A stretch of 64,000 nucleotides of DNA from Pyronema omphalodes (lineage: Eukaryota > Ascomycota > Pezizomycetes > Pezizales > Pyronemataceae). A program made the position numbers and the translations under genes. Positions 13,639 to 24,207 of this stretch are shown here, in pieces. How positions within the stretch are numbered: position 1 is the first letter of the stretch; each line of letters begins with the position of its first letter. The notes below the pieces were generated by a model. That model was given only the letters and a program-made list of their open reading frames with translations. It had not been told where the DNA came from and searched no databases. Location of the stretch: the NCBI GenBank assembly GCA_024516155.1, contig JAJJXM010000076.1, positions 62,001-126,000 on the forward strand, in the 5' to 3' direction.

Positions 13639-16522
13639 TGGGTGCTTGGTATTTGGTGTTCGGGGGGAGTGCTTGAGCCTTGGGATGCTTGGGGTGCTTG
13701 GGATGCTTGGGGTAGATAGGATGGTGCTTATGCTTAGGATATGAAGCTATACTCGGTTTCTGCAGGTGCTGCGAACTAGCGAAGAGCTTTAGAGTTTTTT
13801 TTTTCCTCTTCTTAGCTTACTTTAGCTTTAGCTCTGGGGAGGATAAGACGTGCTCGATAACGTACGGTGTTTCATACTACTACGCTTGAAGGATATGAGT
13901 TTGGACTGGAGATGCTTGAGATGTCTGATGCTGAGCTCCCCCCCCCACACACACGCATACATACAACATACAGTCGACTGTACCATTAGATAATCTTTGG
14001 TATGTACAAAGTTGTACAGTATGGAATTTGTATGTAGTTCTCTCATAAAAGTTGTATGCAGATATATGCAGGCCGCTTCTTTACGCTTCTGTAAGGTCTG
14101 TGAACTACATACTGCAACTACAGACTACTATGGTTACAACTACAAGCATACCCAGTACTCACACCAATTACAGGAGTGATCCATGGATGGTTATCGCGGG
14201 ATGTGATGTAGGGTATGTAAGTAGTCTTGGTATCGGAGTAGAACATAGCTATGGTTCGAACTTCGTACATGAGTTCCCCGATGGTTCGAAGAAGAAGAGA
14301 CGTGTAACCGTGTGACTTGTGTTTCGGAGAGTACACTTGTGACGTAGAAGTTATGAGCTGTATGTAGCTGTACATAGTTTTATGGTAGCTGAGTTGAGAT
14401 GAGATGAGATGAGATGGTGATGCTGTAGGATATGATGCTACATAGGATGCTTTAAGAGGTTGGGGAGTTGAAGTTGAAGTTGAGGACACAGTTTTGTGGA
14501 GCTGTTTTCAACAACGTGGCCGACATCTGATTGATCTATGAATCTCGCCAGTTTGTTAAGCTTGTTGCTTTACAGATGTCGGGATCCGGGGAACCAATAG
14601 GTGTTCTCTTTTTCTCCAGATCCGTATCTCATCTGACCTTGACAAACAGCTATAGAGTATCGACCATAGCTATCAACGTGTGCATCTCGTAGTCTCCGTA
14701 CATACCTCCAATTCTCAGTCATGACAGCTATGTACCTCTGTAGCCTCATCCGATTTCTTTACCCAAACAACAAAGCCTTTCATAGCTATGGTGCTCATAT
14801 GGCAAAAACCCACCGTCCAAAAGCTCCGGAGTTCTTGGCCCGCCCCCGCGAATATCACCGAGAAGTTATTAGTTTGAGTTTACCAGGATCACAGCTTCAG
14901 CGTTCTTATCCACTCTTTTTTAGGTCCCTTTTTTTTTCTCAAACCCGCGTTTTTTCGAGACCTCCTCTCCGCTAACGGGCAAACTGATTATGATACTACT
15001 AGCTACCCATTTATAGCTAGATTGTGAAAAAAAGGCTTGCCGAAGTGGATTCTAATTTCTGTCGATCCTCGGGATATCGACGATCCGCATGGTGCGTGGA
15101 ACTCGGCAATTCTCTTCCCCCTCTGCTGATACTGAGGATGGTAACGGTTAGGTAAGTTGATATGTATGGTACTGATACTCCGGTCACTGAGCGGGGAGGA
15201 ACACCGAGGAGGAGTCGTAGGTAACCGAGGATGAAATTTTGAGAGGGGAAACAATTATTTTTCTCGATCGATCTCTGAGAATGCGGATAAGTGAAGGACT
15301 TTTGTGCGGGGTTTATTTTTCGACAGCTTCGTTACTTAACTTTTTTCTAAAAACAAAAGGTGGGTGTGGATAAACAAAAAGCATCTATGTATCGATTCCG
15401 CTACATACTTTTTTTTTAACCGAATCACACCATTTTTTTCACGATGTCCAGGGAAACCTCGCTAGATAGGCGGCCATAGGATGGAAACGATGCGGCTTGG
15501 AAATTTGAGAACCCTCGGAGCGGAATTCTTCTTTGCATCTTTAACCGCCCCGCCGGTCGGCGATAACGCGTCGCAGTCGGCCGGTCGGTCGGTCGTTCGG
15601 TCGGTCAGTCGGTCAGTCGGTAGATACATACATAAGCTCATATGTATGTATCGTGAAACGCCATGACACGGGACCCTGAACCATCGAATTCGAACGGACC
15701 AGAGGAAGGAAGGAAGGCTTAGAACGTTGGTTTGGCCGAAGATGGTGGTGATAGAAATTTTGCTTGACGGTCTACCGACTTTGGCGTAAACGAGGAGGAG
15801 TGTCGCCCTAGTTAAGCCTGGAGTCTGGAAGTCGGGGAAGACGTCTTCAATTCTCTTCCGCACTCACCAGCGGAGTGGTTCGCCGATGAGTGCTTGGCGA
15901 AAAATACGACAAAGGCTTTGGTTTGAAGATTCGAAGGACCTTTGACGGGTCGTTGATTCGGAATTAGATCAAAGCTTTGTGTATTGGCTCCCGCGATACA
16001 ACCAATTTCATGCGACACAATTGAAATTGAGTTGGGTCAGACAGGTACATAGAACGCATCCGTAATTTTTGAGAGTCAGGGTCCTGGAAGCGAAGAAGAG
16101 CCGCGCCAAAATTTCGTTACGCCTTCAACAACTATGTTTGGTGCAGAGGGACTCTATAGCTATATAGCGTTGAAGCAATCTTCAATTTCCAACCCTAACT
16201 ACACTTTGTGCACTGCGCATGCGGAGTAGCGCAGGCGCATGCGCACATGTCGCTTTGCTTCGGCACTTTATAATACGGACATCTCCAACCAATTGTCAAT
16301 CAATTCGCTTGTTTGTATCACCATGTCTAAAATAAGCAAATATGTTACATATGATACAACATGATACGATAGATGAAAGGTGGCTGAGAAGCGGAGAAGG
16401 GAGATGGATGAGCCGGTTCATCGTGTGATTCTTCAGTCATCCAAATATCATCCTTTGAAATATCCCTCGAGTAGAGCTCGGCTACCTTGAAGTATCTTCA
16501 CACCTGAGAACGATAACCAGCT

Positions 16523-19500
16523 ATGGATACCACTGTTCAAAACCCGATCCACCAAACGCAGCTTCCCCAGCAGGTGAAATCCAGCACACCCACAGCTACC
16601 ATTGTTCAGGTAGAATCACCTTGACGTTGTTTCTGAGCTTAAACACTTATATCGCAGCAGGAACAGTTGGCGACACAGCAAAATGTTCCTCGATATGTGG
16701 ATACCCAACCTGCAGGTTTGGATCCATCCTCGATGGGCTCTGGATATCATCAGTCCCAGCAGAATTACCAGCTCCAAAACTCGCAAGTCATGGCAACTCA
16801 AACTGCCAATATACAGACAGTTTCCACTCAGCAACAAGTTACAACCGGATCGATTCAACAGCTTCCTCAAGGATGGTCTGCTCATTGGGATATAAGTCAA
16901 CAGAGATACTACTATCATAATAGAGGATCAGGAGAGACTACATGGGAAATACGTGGGTGCAACTTGATATGAATGGGATAATATGTTGACGAGCTTTTAG
17001 CCCACGTTCAAGTCCAACCTCAGCAGCTGATTCAACCACCTCCTCCACCGGTACCAGGGCAGAAACAAAATCCGCAACCTCATATTACGCATGCCAATAC
17101 GTTCCCGCAAGCAGCTCAAGGCTACATTATTCCCCAGTCGTCGCAAGACGGATCCCACGAACAACTTCAGCGGTTGATATCACCTATCCAATTTAATCCC
17201 AACACACTTCAAGGCTCCCAAAGTCCGTCTAAATCAATGAGTCCTGTATCACCTGGTGGCTTCACTCGTCCCCAAAGTGTCATGTCACCAGTTAGTTCTC
17301 TAGGAACTCCCGCACCCGTAAAAAGAGTTCCTATTCCGAGCAACGATGGACCAGCTGAGCTTTATGGTGACTGCCATCCTATCCAAAAAGTTTCCAGCCC
17401 TGTTCAACAAAAGGCATCAACGCCTGGACCCACTCGTTCGGCCTCTGGAACCCCTGGGTCAACAGCAGGAAACCATCCCCATCCCCATCGGACTCCATCA
17501 CTTCCCCCACAATCCCCATCTAGCCCCCACTCCACCACCCCCGTACACCACAACAAGCTTCCTACCCCTCCAAATGAATCCCAAGTTCAGCCTAATATTA
17601 TATCTGCGGCGCAAAGCGCCACACCCGGCATCGAACAGCAGGGAGTATACACATCACAAAGCATCACTCAAATCTCCGCCAGCGAGAATACCGTAATTAC
17701 AATCGAATCCACCAGTACCCCAACAATAACACAAACCACTATCTCCAAGCCCTCAACACCATCTACGAAGCAATCCATGATCAGTCATCCCATATCCAAT
17801 CCCATGCCTCCACCAGACAATAGTGTAATAGACGATACCCCCGTAATGTGCTCCACCGCCTTTGGCCCCGTCTCAATAACCGAAGACCCCTTCTCCCCAC
17901 CTCCCGTATGCCAAACCCCCGCCTTATGGCGTAACCCAGAAGATAAACCCAAGATGTCATCTACACTAAGTTTCGGGGATGGACGCGATGATGAATTTGC
18001 AGGCCTTTCGGTGACGACAGGAATCCCGGCAAAAGCCACTGGGGGGATGACTACAACAAGTATTGTACGCATACCAGCGGATCCAAGAGAGGACATAAGT
18101 AATGCAGCAACCTCACCTGCCATGTCGATTAAAAACCCAAAACCCGTGATGCCACCTGGAGGAATGAACGTTCCTTTGCTACAACAGAGAGGAAGTATTA
18201 GCTACGGAACACCATCACCTGGAAATCAGCAGCAGCAGTTTTTGCCGCCGCAGAATATTCAGCAGGTGTTTATGACCTCGAATAATGGGGAGCAGAATAT
18301 ATCACCGACTGGACAGATGATGGGGATGCAAACTTTAAACTCTATGGGACAAATAGGAAGTCCGATAAACCAAACAGGACAAATGGTTCAAATGGGTATA
18401 CCGACGCAGCAGATGCAAATGCAGCAACCATATCAACAGACCAATATACAAAGCCCTGTAGGAACCCACCAATTTCATCACGCCCAAACATTTCCCCAAA
18501 TACCTTCTCAACAGCAACATCAACAAGTTCTTCAACAAGGCATGGTAACAGCCCGTCCAAATACCACCATTCCTATCCGCGGAAAACCCGTACGAAGACC
18601 TGTATCCACCTCAACTCCCCGCCCAAATTCAATGTCCCCCTACCCTCTCCTTCAGCAGCAACAACAACAGTCCTTCACTAAAGAAGCAGCTCGTGTAGCT
18701 CAGCTTGGAATGCAGCAGACAATGCAAGCTACGCAGATGATGGCTAAGAAGGTGAAAAGCAGCAATATCTGGAAAGATCCTAGCTTGTTGATTCCGAAGA
18801 AGAAACCATCGAATGCTTCTAGAGGTAGAGGGCAGCTGGGAATGGGAATGAGAGGTAGTGTTCCAGGTCGAGGAAGAGGTGCTGTAAGAGGGAGAGGAGG
18901 AGCAGTAGTGGGAGGAGTGATGAGGCCGTTGCAACAGGGCGTGAAGTATACTATGGTTAATGGGGTCATGGTACCGGTTCAACAAAATGTTGTGATGCAG
19001 AATGTTGTAGCAAATCAAGGGCAACACGTTCAACAAGTTCAACAAGTTCATCACGTTCAACAACAACATTATATTATGCAGAATGGTGTTCTGGTCCCGG
19101 TTCAAGTCAGTGTTGCACAGGCTCAGACACACAATATCACTCCGCAACTACAATACCAGCAACAGACTGTAATCCAGCAAGGCACGCAGCAACACCAAGC
19201 ACAGGCTATTCCACAGCAAATATCAAATATCCAAACACAGCAGCAACTCCAACAGCAACAGGGACATCTTCAACTTCAGCAGCAACAAATCCAACTACAA
19301 AACCCACAAGCCATCCATCCACAACAACAACCCCAACAGCAACAGCAAAACCAACGCCCTCCAACAACCTCCCTCCAAATCCAATCCAACCCAAACCTAA
19401 CCCTCCAAGCCTCAACCAAACTCGGCCCCGTCAAAATCGCCGCCTCAATGCCCGCCATAACAGTAGCCGGCCAACTCGGTCCTGTCTCTGTAGCCGCAGA

Positions 19501-20635
19501 TCATACCGGAATCTCCGCATCTGCATCTACACAACTAGGTCCTGTATCTGTCAACGCAAATGCAAATATCAATGGCATGAAGAACCCTGGCATTGATATA
19601 AACCTAGCTGCTGCTGGAAAGATTGGTCCGGTGATGGTTAATGCTGCTGCTACTACTACTGCTACTGCTACTGCTACTGCTACTGCTACTCCTGGCAGCG
19701 GGGCAACTGCAGGAATGAGAGGAGCTAGAGGAAGGGGAATTAGAGGCCGTGGAGCTGCGGGACGAGGTGTAGCACCTCCGAGTAGAGGAAGAGGAAGAGC
19801 GGGGATGCAGCAGATGCCTATGATGCAACAGACACAGATGATGGTTCAACAGCAGATTATGCAGCAGATTATGATGCAGCAGAGGCAACAGAATCAACAA
19901 CAGCAAATGCAACAACAGCAGATGCAGAGTCAACAGATGCAAGAGCAACAAATGCAACAGCAGCAGATGCAAGAGCAACAAATGCAGCAACAGCAGATGC
20001 AAGACCAGCAGATGCAACAGCAGCAGATACAAGACCAGCAGATGCAACAGCAAGATATGCAACAACAAGATATGCAACAACAAGATATGCAACAACAAGA
20101 TATGCAACAACAAGATATGCAACAACAAGATATGCAACAACAAGACATGCAGCAACAAGATATGCAGCAACAGCAGATCCAAGATCAACAAATCCAAGAA
20201 CAACAAATGCAACAACAAGAAGAAGTATACTACGACGAAAACGGCAACGCCTACGCCTCCGAACAATACACCAGCGAACCATACGATCCAACAACCTACG
20301 AAGATCCCAACGCCAGCTACTACGAGGACCCCAATGGCGGTGCTGTTGAAGGTGAATGCTACGGTGCAGAAGAAGTATATTATGACGAGAATGGTGTAGC
20401 TTATGAAGACGGGGGATATGGATATGAAGAAGGTGGTGAGTACGGAGGCTACGAAGAAGGAGGCTATGAAGAAGGCTGTTATGATGGAGCGGGAGGCTTT
20501 GAGGGGTTTGGTGGGGCGGAGGATGCTGGATTTGAAGGCGAGGGGGCGGGCATGGGGGATATGATGGGAGGGGATGCAGGATCGGGGTTATCTGATATGT
20601 TTGGGGGTTTGGATCTGGGAAGTGTGATGGGTTAG
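16523..20635 (+). CDS. WW-domain, glutamine-rich, RGG-containing protein
   Basis: Exons 16523-16609, 16658-16952 and 17001-20635 give 1338 residues, and both introns are 48 bp. One WW domain spans about residues 98-127 (LPQGW...YYYHN...TTWEI). It is completed by proline-rich sequence read only after the second intron is removed, which confirms the splice. The rest is mostly disordered: a Ser/Pro/Thr-rich first third and long Gln-rich tracts. There are two RGG/RGRG clusters (near 18820-18910 and 19710-19805), two copies of a NGVxVPVQ motif, three or more LGPVxVxA repeats, and a coding 15-bp array of QQQDM repeats. An acidic Tyr/Gly-rich tail has two EEVYYDENG units. WW domains bind proline-rich ligands; RGG plus Q-rich regions are typical of RNA-binding or condensate-forming proteins. 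An RNA-related role is inference. The first acceptor is a CAGCAG tandem, so one Gln may be optional. Confidence 0.9.
20053..20170 (+). repeat. Coding 15-bp minisatellite encoding QQQDM units
   Basis: Eight consecutive GATATGCAACAACAA-type units lie inside the WW protein gene and preserve frame. They follow older, more diverged units reading QMQEQ, QMQQQ and QMQDQ from about 19890. The near identity of the 15-mers suggests recent expansion. Confidence 0.9.
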
Positions 20636-20768
20636 ATATAGTTAGTTTCAACCGTATATTGATACCAGTTGTTTTCAGTCTTTTTGGAATATTGTTCTTC
20701 CGTTACGTAAAATAAGTATTTATACCGTTTGAACCATGGAGGAGTTCTAGGCTAACAGTTGCCTTGAT

Positions 20769-21583
20769 GTAAAACAATGAGCAAAGGTCTACAATGCCCG
20801 TCTCTTGGCGCATTGTGTTTCTAAATGCCCGACCGGTCTACAATGCCCGACACCCCTGCACAAAAAATGGATGACTAAGGCCTAGCTGTGGCGTAAAGTG
20901 CTCATCGCCAATGTCTCCGTGCGCACGTCTCCCGACCAGCGCGTTTATCTCCATGTCGACAACCACTTTGTCGCCCGCCGCTCTTCCAGAAACAAACCGC
21001 GAGGCCGACCAGCAAGAGTACGGCGCATAATGGGGAAGCAGTGTACCCGTCAGGCTAAATTTATGGGCGCGCTGGAAGTGCCCGGTCGGGTGTAACGCGT
21101 GGTGTTCTTGCTTCAGAGGAGAGGGCCACGATGTGCGCATGGTCGAATTTTTGTAGAAAAAATACATAAAATATAAAATAAAATAAAAGAAAAATCAAAT
21201 TCGAAATTGAAAATACCCCAATTGATCACGTGGTAATCATTAACATCCAGATTTTACATTTAATCGCGTCTTCATTCGCGTGCCCTTAGGCGCGTGCTTT
21301 CCGTCCGCGCGTACTTCCATGGGGGTTTACGCTGTCCAAAAAAATTATTTTATTATTATTGAATTCTAAATTTTTCTGCTAATCGCACCGTGATTATGTC
21401 AAGTATCGATATTTTCCGTCCCCGTTCGCGTGTGTTATTCATTCGCGCGTGTTCTTCAGCCACAAGTGAGCCTTAGTCATCTATTTTTTTGTGCAGGGGT
21501 GTCGGGCATTGTAAACCGGTCGGGCATTTAGAAACACAATGCGCCAAGAGACGGGCATTGTAGACCTTTGCTCGTAAAACAAT
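20769..21583. mobile_element. 795-bp Mutator-like non-autonomous transposon with long TIRs and 10-bp target duplication
   Basis: The element spans 20779-21573. Its terminal inverted repeats are 103 and 104 bp (20779-20881 and 21470-21573) and differ by only about two substitutions and one indel. It is flanked by the direct repeat GTAAAACAAT at 20769-20778 and 21574-21583. Long TIRs plus a 9-11-bp target duplication are characteristic of Mutator-like elements (MULEs). Each TIR contains two copies of GGTCTACAATGCCCG-like sequence (left: 20786-20800 and 20835-20849), plausible transposase-binding sites. No transposase is present. The interior is GC-rich on the left and AT-rich on the right. The insertion sits about 134 bp from the WW gene stop and about 135 bp from the tRNA. 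Confidence 0.9.
20898..21095 (+). CDS. Small frame inside the MULE-like element with an AT-hook-like motif
   Basis: This 65-residue open frame starts with GTG, so the true start is unknown. It contains RNKPRGRPARVRR, matching the AT-hook core RGRP with basic flanks. AT-hooks bind the minor groove of AT-rich DNA and occur in some transposon and chromatin proteins. It may be a fragment of a larger lost or captured protein. Nothing else is recognisable, so expression and function are unsupported. Confidence 0.3.
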   Translation: MLIANVSVRTSPDQRVYLHVDNHFVARRSSRNKPRGRPARVRRIMGKQCTRQAKFMGALEVPGRV

Positions 21584-21717
21584 GTACTTATTTGTTGAAA
21601 AGGCTTGATAACCAACAGCACGACAGCCAATGTTTTTCAAGCCTGTCTGCTTGTGAAATTGAAATAAAGAAGAAAAGTAAGGTTGAATTACTTCAGGATT
21701 CCTCAAAAACAAAAGAT

Positions 21718-21804
21718 TGATCACTGCAGGGGTCGAACCTGCGACCTTGGCGTTATCAAGGGAGCTTATTAGCACCACGCTCTAACCAACTGAGCTAAGC
21801 GACC
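21718..21804 (-). tRNA. tRNA-Ile (anticodon AAU) with 13-nt intron, second copy
   Basis: The reverse complement is identical base for base to the tRNA at 1459-1545, including the 13-nt intron (here 21766-21754). Flanking sequences are unrelated. A TTTT tract on the transcribed strand (21714-21711), then TTTTT, provide termination. It lies just beyond the right target duplication of the MULE-like element. Confidence 0.97.
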
Positions 21805-22524
21805 GTTCATGCTTTTGGCTTGTCAGTAGCAATATACAAAACATCAAATCAAGTTATTAACGCAGTGAGAAACTGGAAGTTAAATACCGCCCAGAGTCCA
21901 AGAGCGTCTGTGTGTAACGGTTTCGAGATTCATTTATGTGGTCGAATAAATCGACAGCATCTGTCTGCTGATGGTCAGCATTATTTCTGGAGCGTGACAA
22001 ATGGCTTGCGTCTCGGGCGAGTGACACAGCCAACAGTCAGTAATGTCATGCCTCTGTCGTCAGATATCTGTATGAGGGCTTTACGCTAAATTACCGCCAT
22101 TTCAAGACTCCTTCGTACTGTACGAGCTGAGGGGCTGAGATTCATGTGTGGACATGTGTTCCCACAAAGTTTAAACCGCTGCGCCACGTCATTTCTCTAT
22201 GGTCTGGCCGTGGTCGGGATTCTGATGGTACAGGAATGAAATCCAGGACCATCCGATTACCGGACCGGATGTAGCAATCGGTGTAGACTTTCCCCGGTGG
22301 CTGTACTTTGGGACATACCTTGCCCCGGTTGATTGTGCTTCTCGCCCCTCGATTCACTTCATTATAACATAAGGCTGGGATTATTAATCATCTACTGCGC
22401 AATTCTCGTATTTTTCTCAATTGCGAATAAATACATGAACAGCAAGAATGTACGACCTTAATGACGTCTCGAAGCCTAGTTAGAGAAATTGCAATTGGTA
22501 TAAAACGATGATTATTCTCGCACA
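21805..22524. other. Intergenic, promoter of the esterase
   Basis: No gene, RNA or array was recognised between the tRNA and the esterase start. The final portion is presumably the esterase promoter. Confidence 0.6.
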
Positions 22525-24207
22525 ATGAACAAAAATGAAGCAGCAGTAAACATGCGCCTTTTATTCATTATTGCATTTGCGCTTTTCGCTTGCGCACTCG
22601 ATATTCCGACATCCTCAGGACCAGTCCGTGGTTTCACTTCCGAACCCGGTGTCAATGCATATCTCGGCATCCCATTCGCAGCACCACCAATCGGCGAGCT
22701 TCGCTTCCAGAAACCGCAGAAACCGAACCGAAGCCAGTACATTATCAACGCAACAAAATTTAGCAAAGCATGTATCCAATTTCAGTACAAAACGCCCTTG
22801 GTAGTAAAACTTGGTGGGGCTATACCCGAGAGTAACCAAAGCGAGGATTGTTTGTACCTTAACATCTGGACCCCAGTTAGAAGACACAGGGAAAAGCACA
22901 GGAAGGGTCTTGCTACTATGCTATGGATTCACGGCGGCGCATTTGGTGAAGGCACTGCCGGAACAGCTGTATACGACGGCAGCCACATTGTTAAGAATCA
23001 TCAAAATATCATCGTAGTCTCGATCAAGTCCGTTCTACTACTTGTTAGCATCTAAACAATTACTGATAGAAATTCAGCTACCGTCTCAACATTTTTGGTT
23101 TCCCCGTCTCCCGGGCCCTCGGTGGTGCTCTCAACCTCGGTCTCCTCGACCAACGTGCAGCTGTTGAATGGGTCCACTCCAACATCGCTGTATTCGGTGG
23201 TGATCCGAACCGAATCACCCTCTTTGGTGAGAGTGCTGGAAGTTCCTCAGTTTCCAGTTACGCATATGCCTATCCCGACGATCCGAAAGTCGCTGGGCTC
23301 ATCATGCAGAGTGGAACGACGGAATTACTGGGTGATCCGGGTTCAGCGGAGTTCCTGAGGGTTTCGAAGGCGGTTGGGTGTGATGACAAAAATGATAGCA
23401 GAAGGGTGGAGTGTCTTAAGAAGGTAGATGCGAAGACTATTCAGCATGCAATTTCGAATAGGACGTTGAATTGGTATGCATGGCCGAACGGAGGGATGCC
23501 GGGGGTCGATAATAAAACGGTGTTTACGAGGAAGGAGTTCATGGCTCGTGGGTTTACGGGAAGGTTTGCAAAGGTGGTATGTATTGATATGTGATAATTA
23601 TCAGTGACGTTTCTGACTATGGTTTGTGGTAGCCGGTACTCGTTGGGAGCAATAATCATGAGGGAGACTTTTTAATTCCGTTTAATGCAGAGAAGGGAAT
23701 CAACACAACGCTATCAGATATGATAACGAAAACGTTATATACTTGTGGGTCAGCATTTCAGGCAATGTACAGAGCCAAAAATCAGGTGCCGGTGTACAGA
23801 TATCGGTACATGGCGAGATTTCCGTCGATAACTTGGTATCCTTGGATGAGGGGTGGAACACACTTTGCGGAGACTTCGTTATTGTTTGGTACGATGGATG
23901 CTATAGCGATAAGGAAAGTGGATGAAACCGAAAAGGAGGCGATCAAGTACATGCAGAGAATATGGGTTGCGTTTGCGAATAACCCGAGTGATGGATTGAA
24001 GAACCTAGGGTGGCCGAGTTACACGACTGATGGTAAGTACCTTTCTACCTTTGGAAGAAGCAATACAACTAACTAGAAATAGGCAACACTCTTGCTGAGA
24101 TTTTCGGAAAGAATGAGATCGGCATGAAGTTTGTGAAATCGGGCAAGTATGACAATCACTGCGATAACCCGCCGCAAATTCCGTTCAGTTCCTTCACACC
24201 GTATTAG
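22525..24207 (+). CDS. Secreted type-B carboxylesterase/lipase
   Basis: Exons 22525-23027, 23078-23576, 23633-24032 and 24083-24207 give 508 residues with consistent phases. Introns are 50-56 bp. A second ATG at 22552 (MRLLFIIAFALFACA) also begins a signal peptide, so either start predicts secretion. Family marks in order: YLGIPFAAPP near residue 50, EDCLYLNIW, the oxyanion-hole sequence WIHGGAFGEG, then NYRLNIFGF (read only after splicing). The nucleophile elbow is GESAG with Ser220. An acidic position lies in GSNNHEGD (Glu344), and a histidine in GTHFAETSLLFGT (His411). In most relatives the histidine sits in an HG.E context; here Phe replaces the Gly. These enzymes hydrolyse carboxylic esters outside the cell. 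The substrate cannot be told. Length is normal for the fungal family. Confidence 0.93.

Larger units (their letters stand above)
6648..16522. other. 9.9-kb gene-free, low-complexity region
   Basis: No supported gene. It contains G runs at 7179-7201, 11775-11796 and 13622-13638, an ATGCT pentamer run at 7125-7157, and CAG/CTG-type triplet runs near 7935-7990, 10463-10492 and 11480-11535. There is also a 9-bp GGGCTCCCT-like array near 12190-12380 and short heptamer arrays at 9864 and 11353. Long frames here coincide with these repeats. The last few hundred bases are presumably the promoter and 5' UTR of the WW gene. Confidence 0.6.

Noticed and set aside
19604..20651. Antisense frames of 220 and 260 codons opposite the WW gene
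   Set aside because: They are shadows of the Q-rich coding repeats. The sense strand has the WW domain and consistent splicing.
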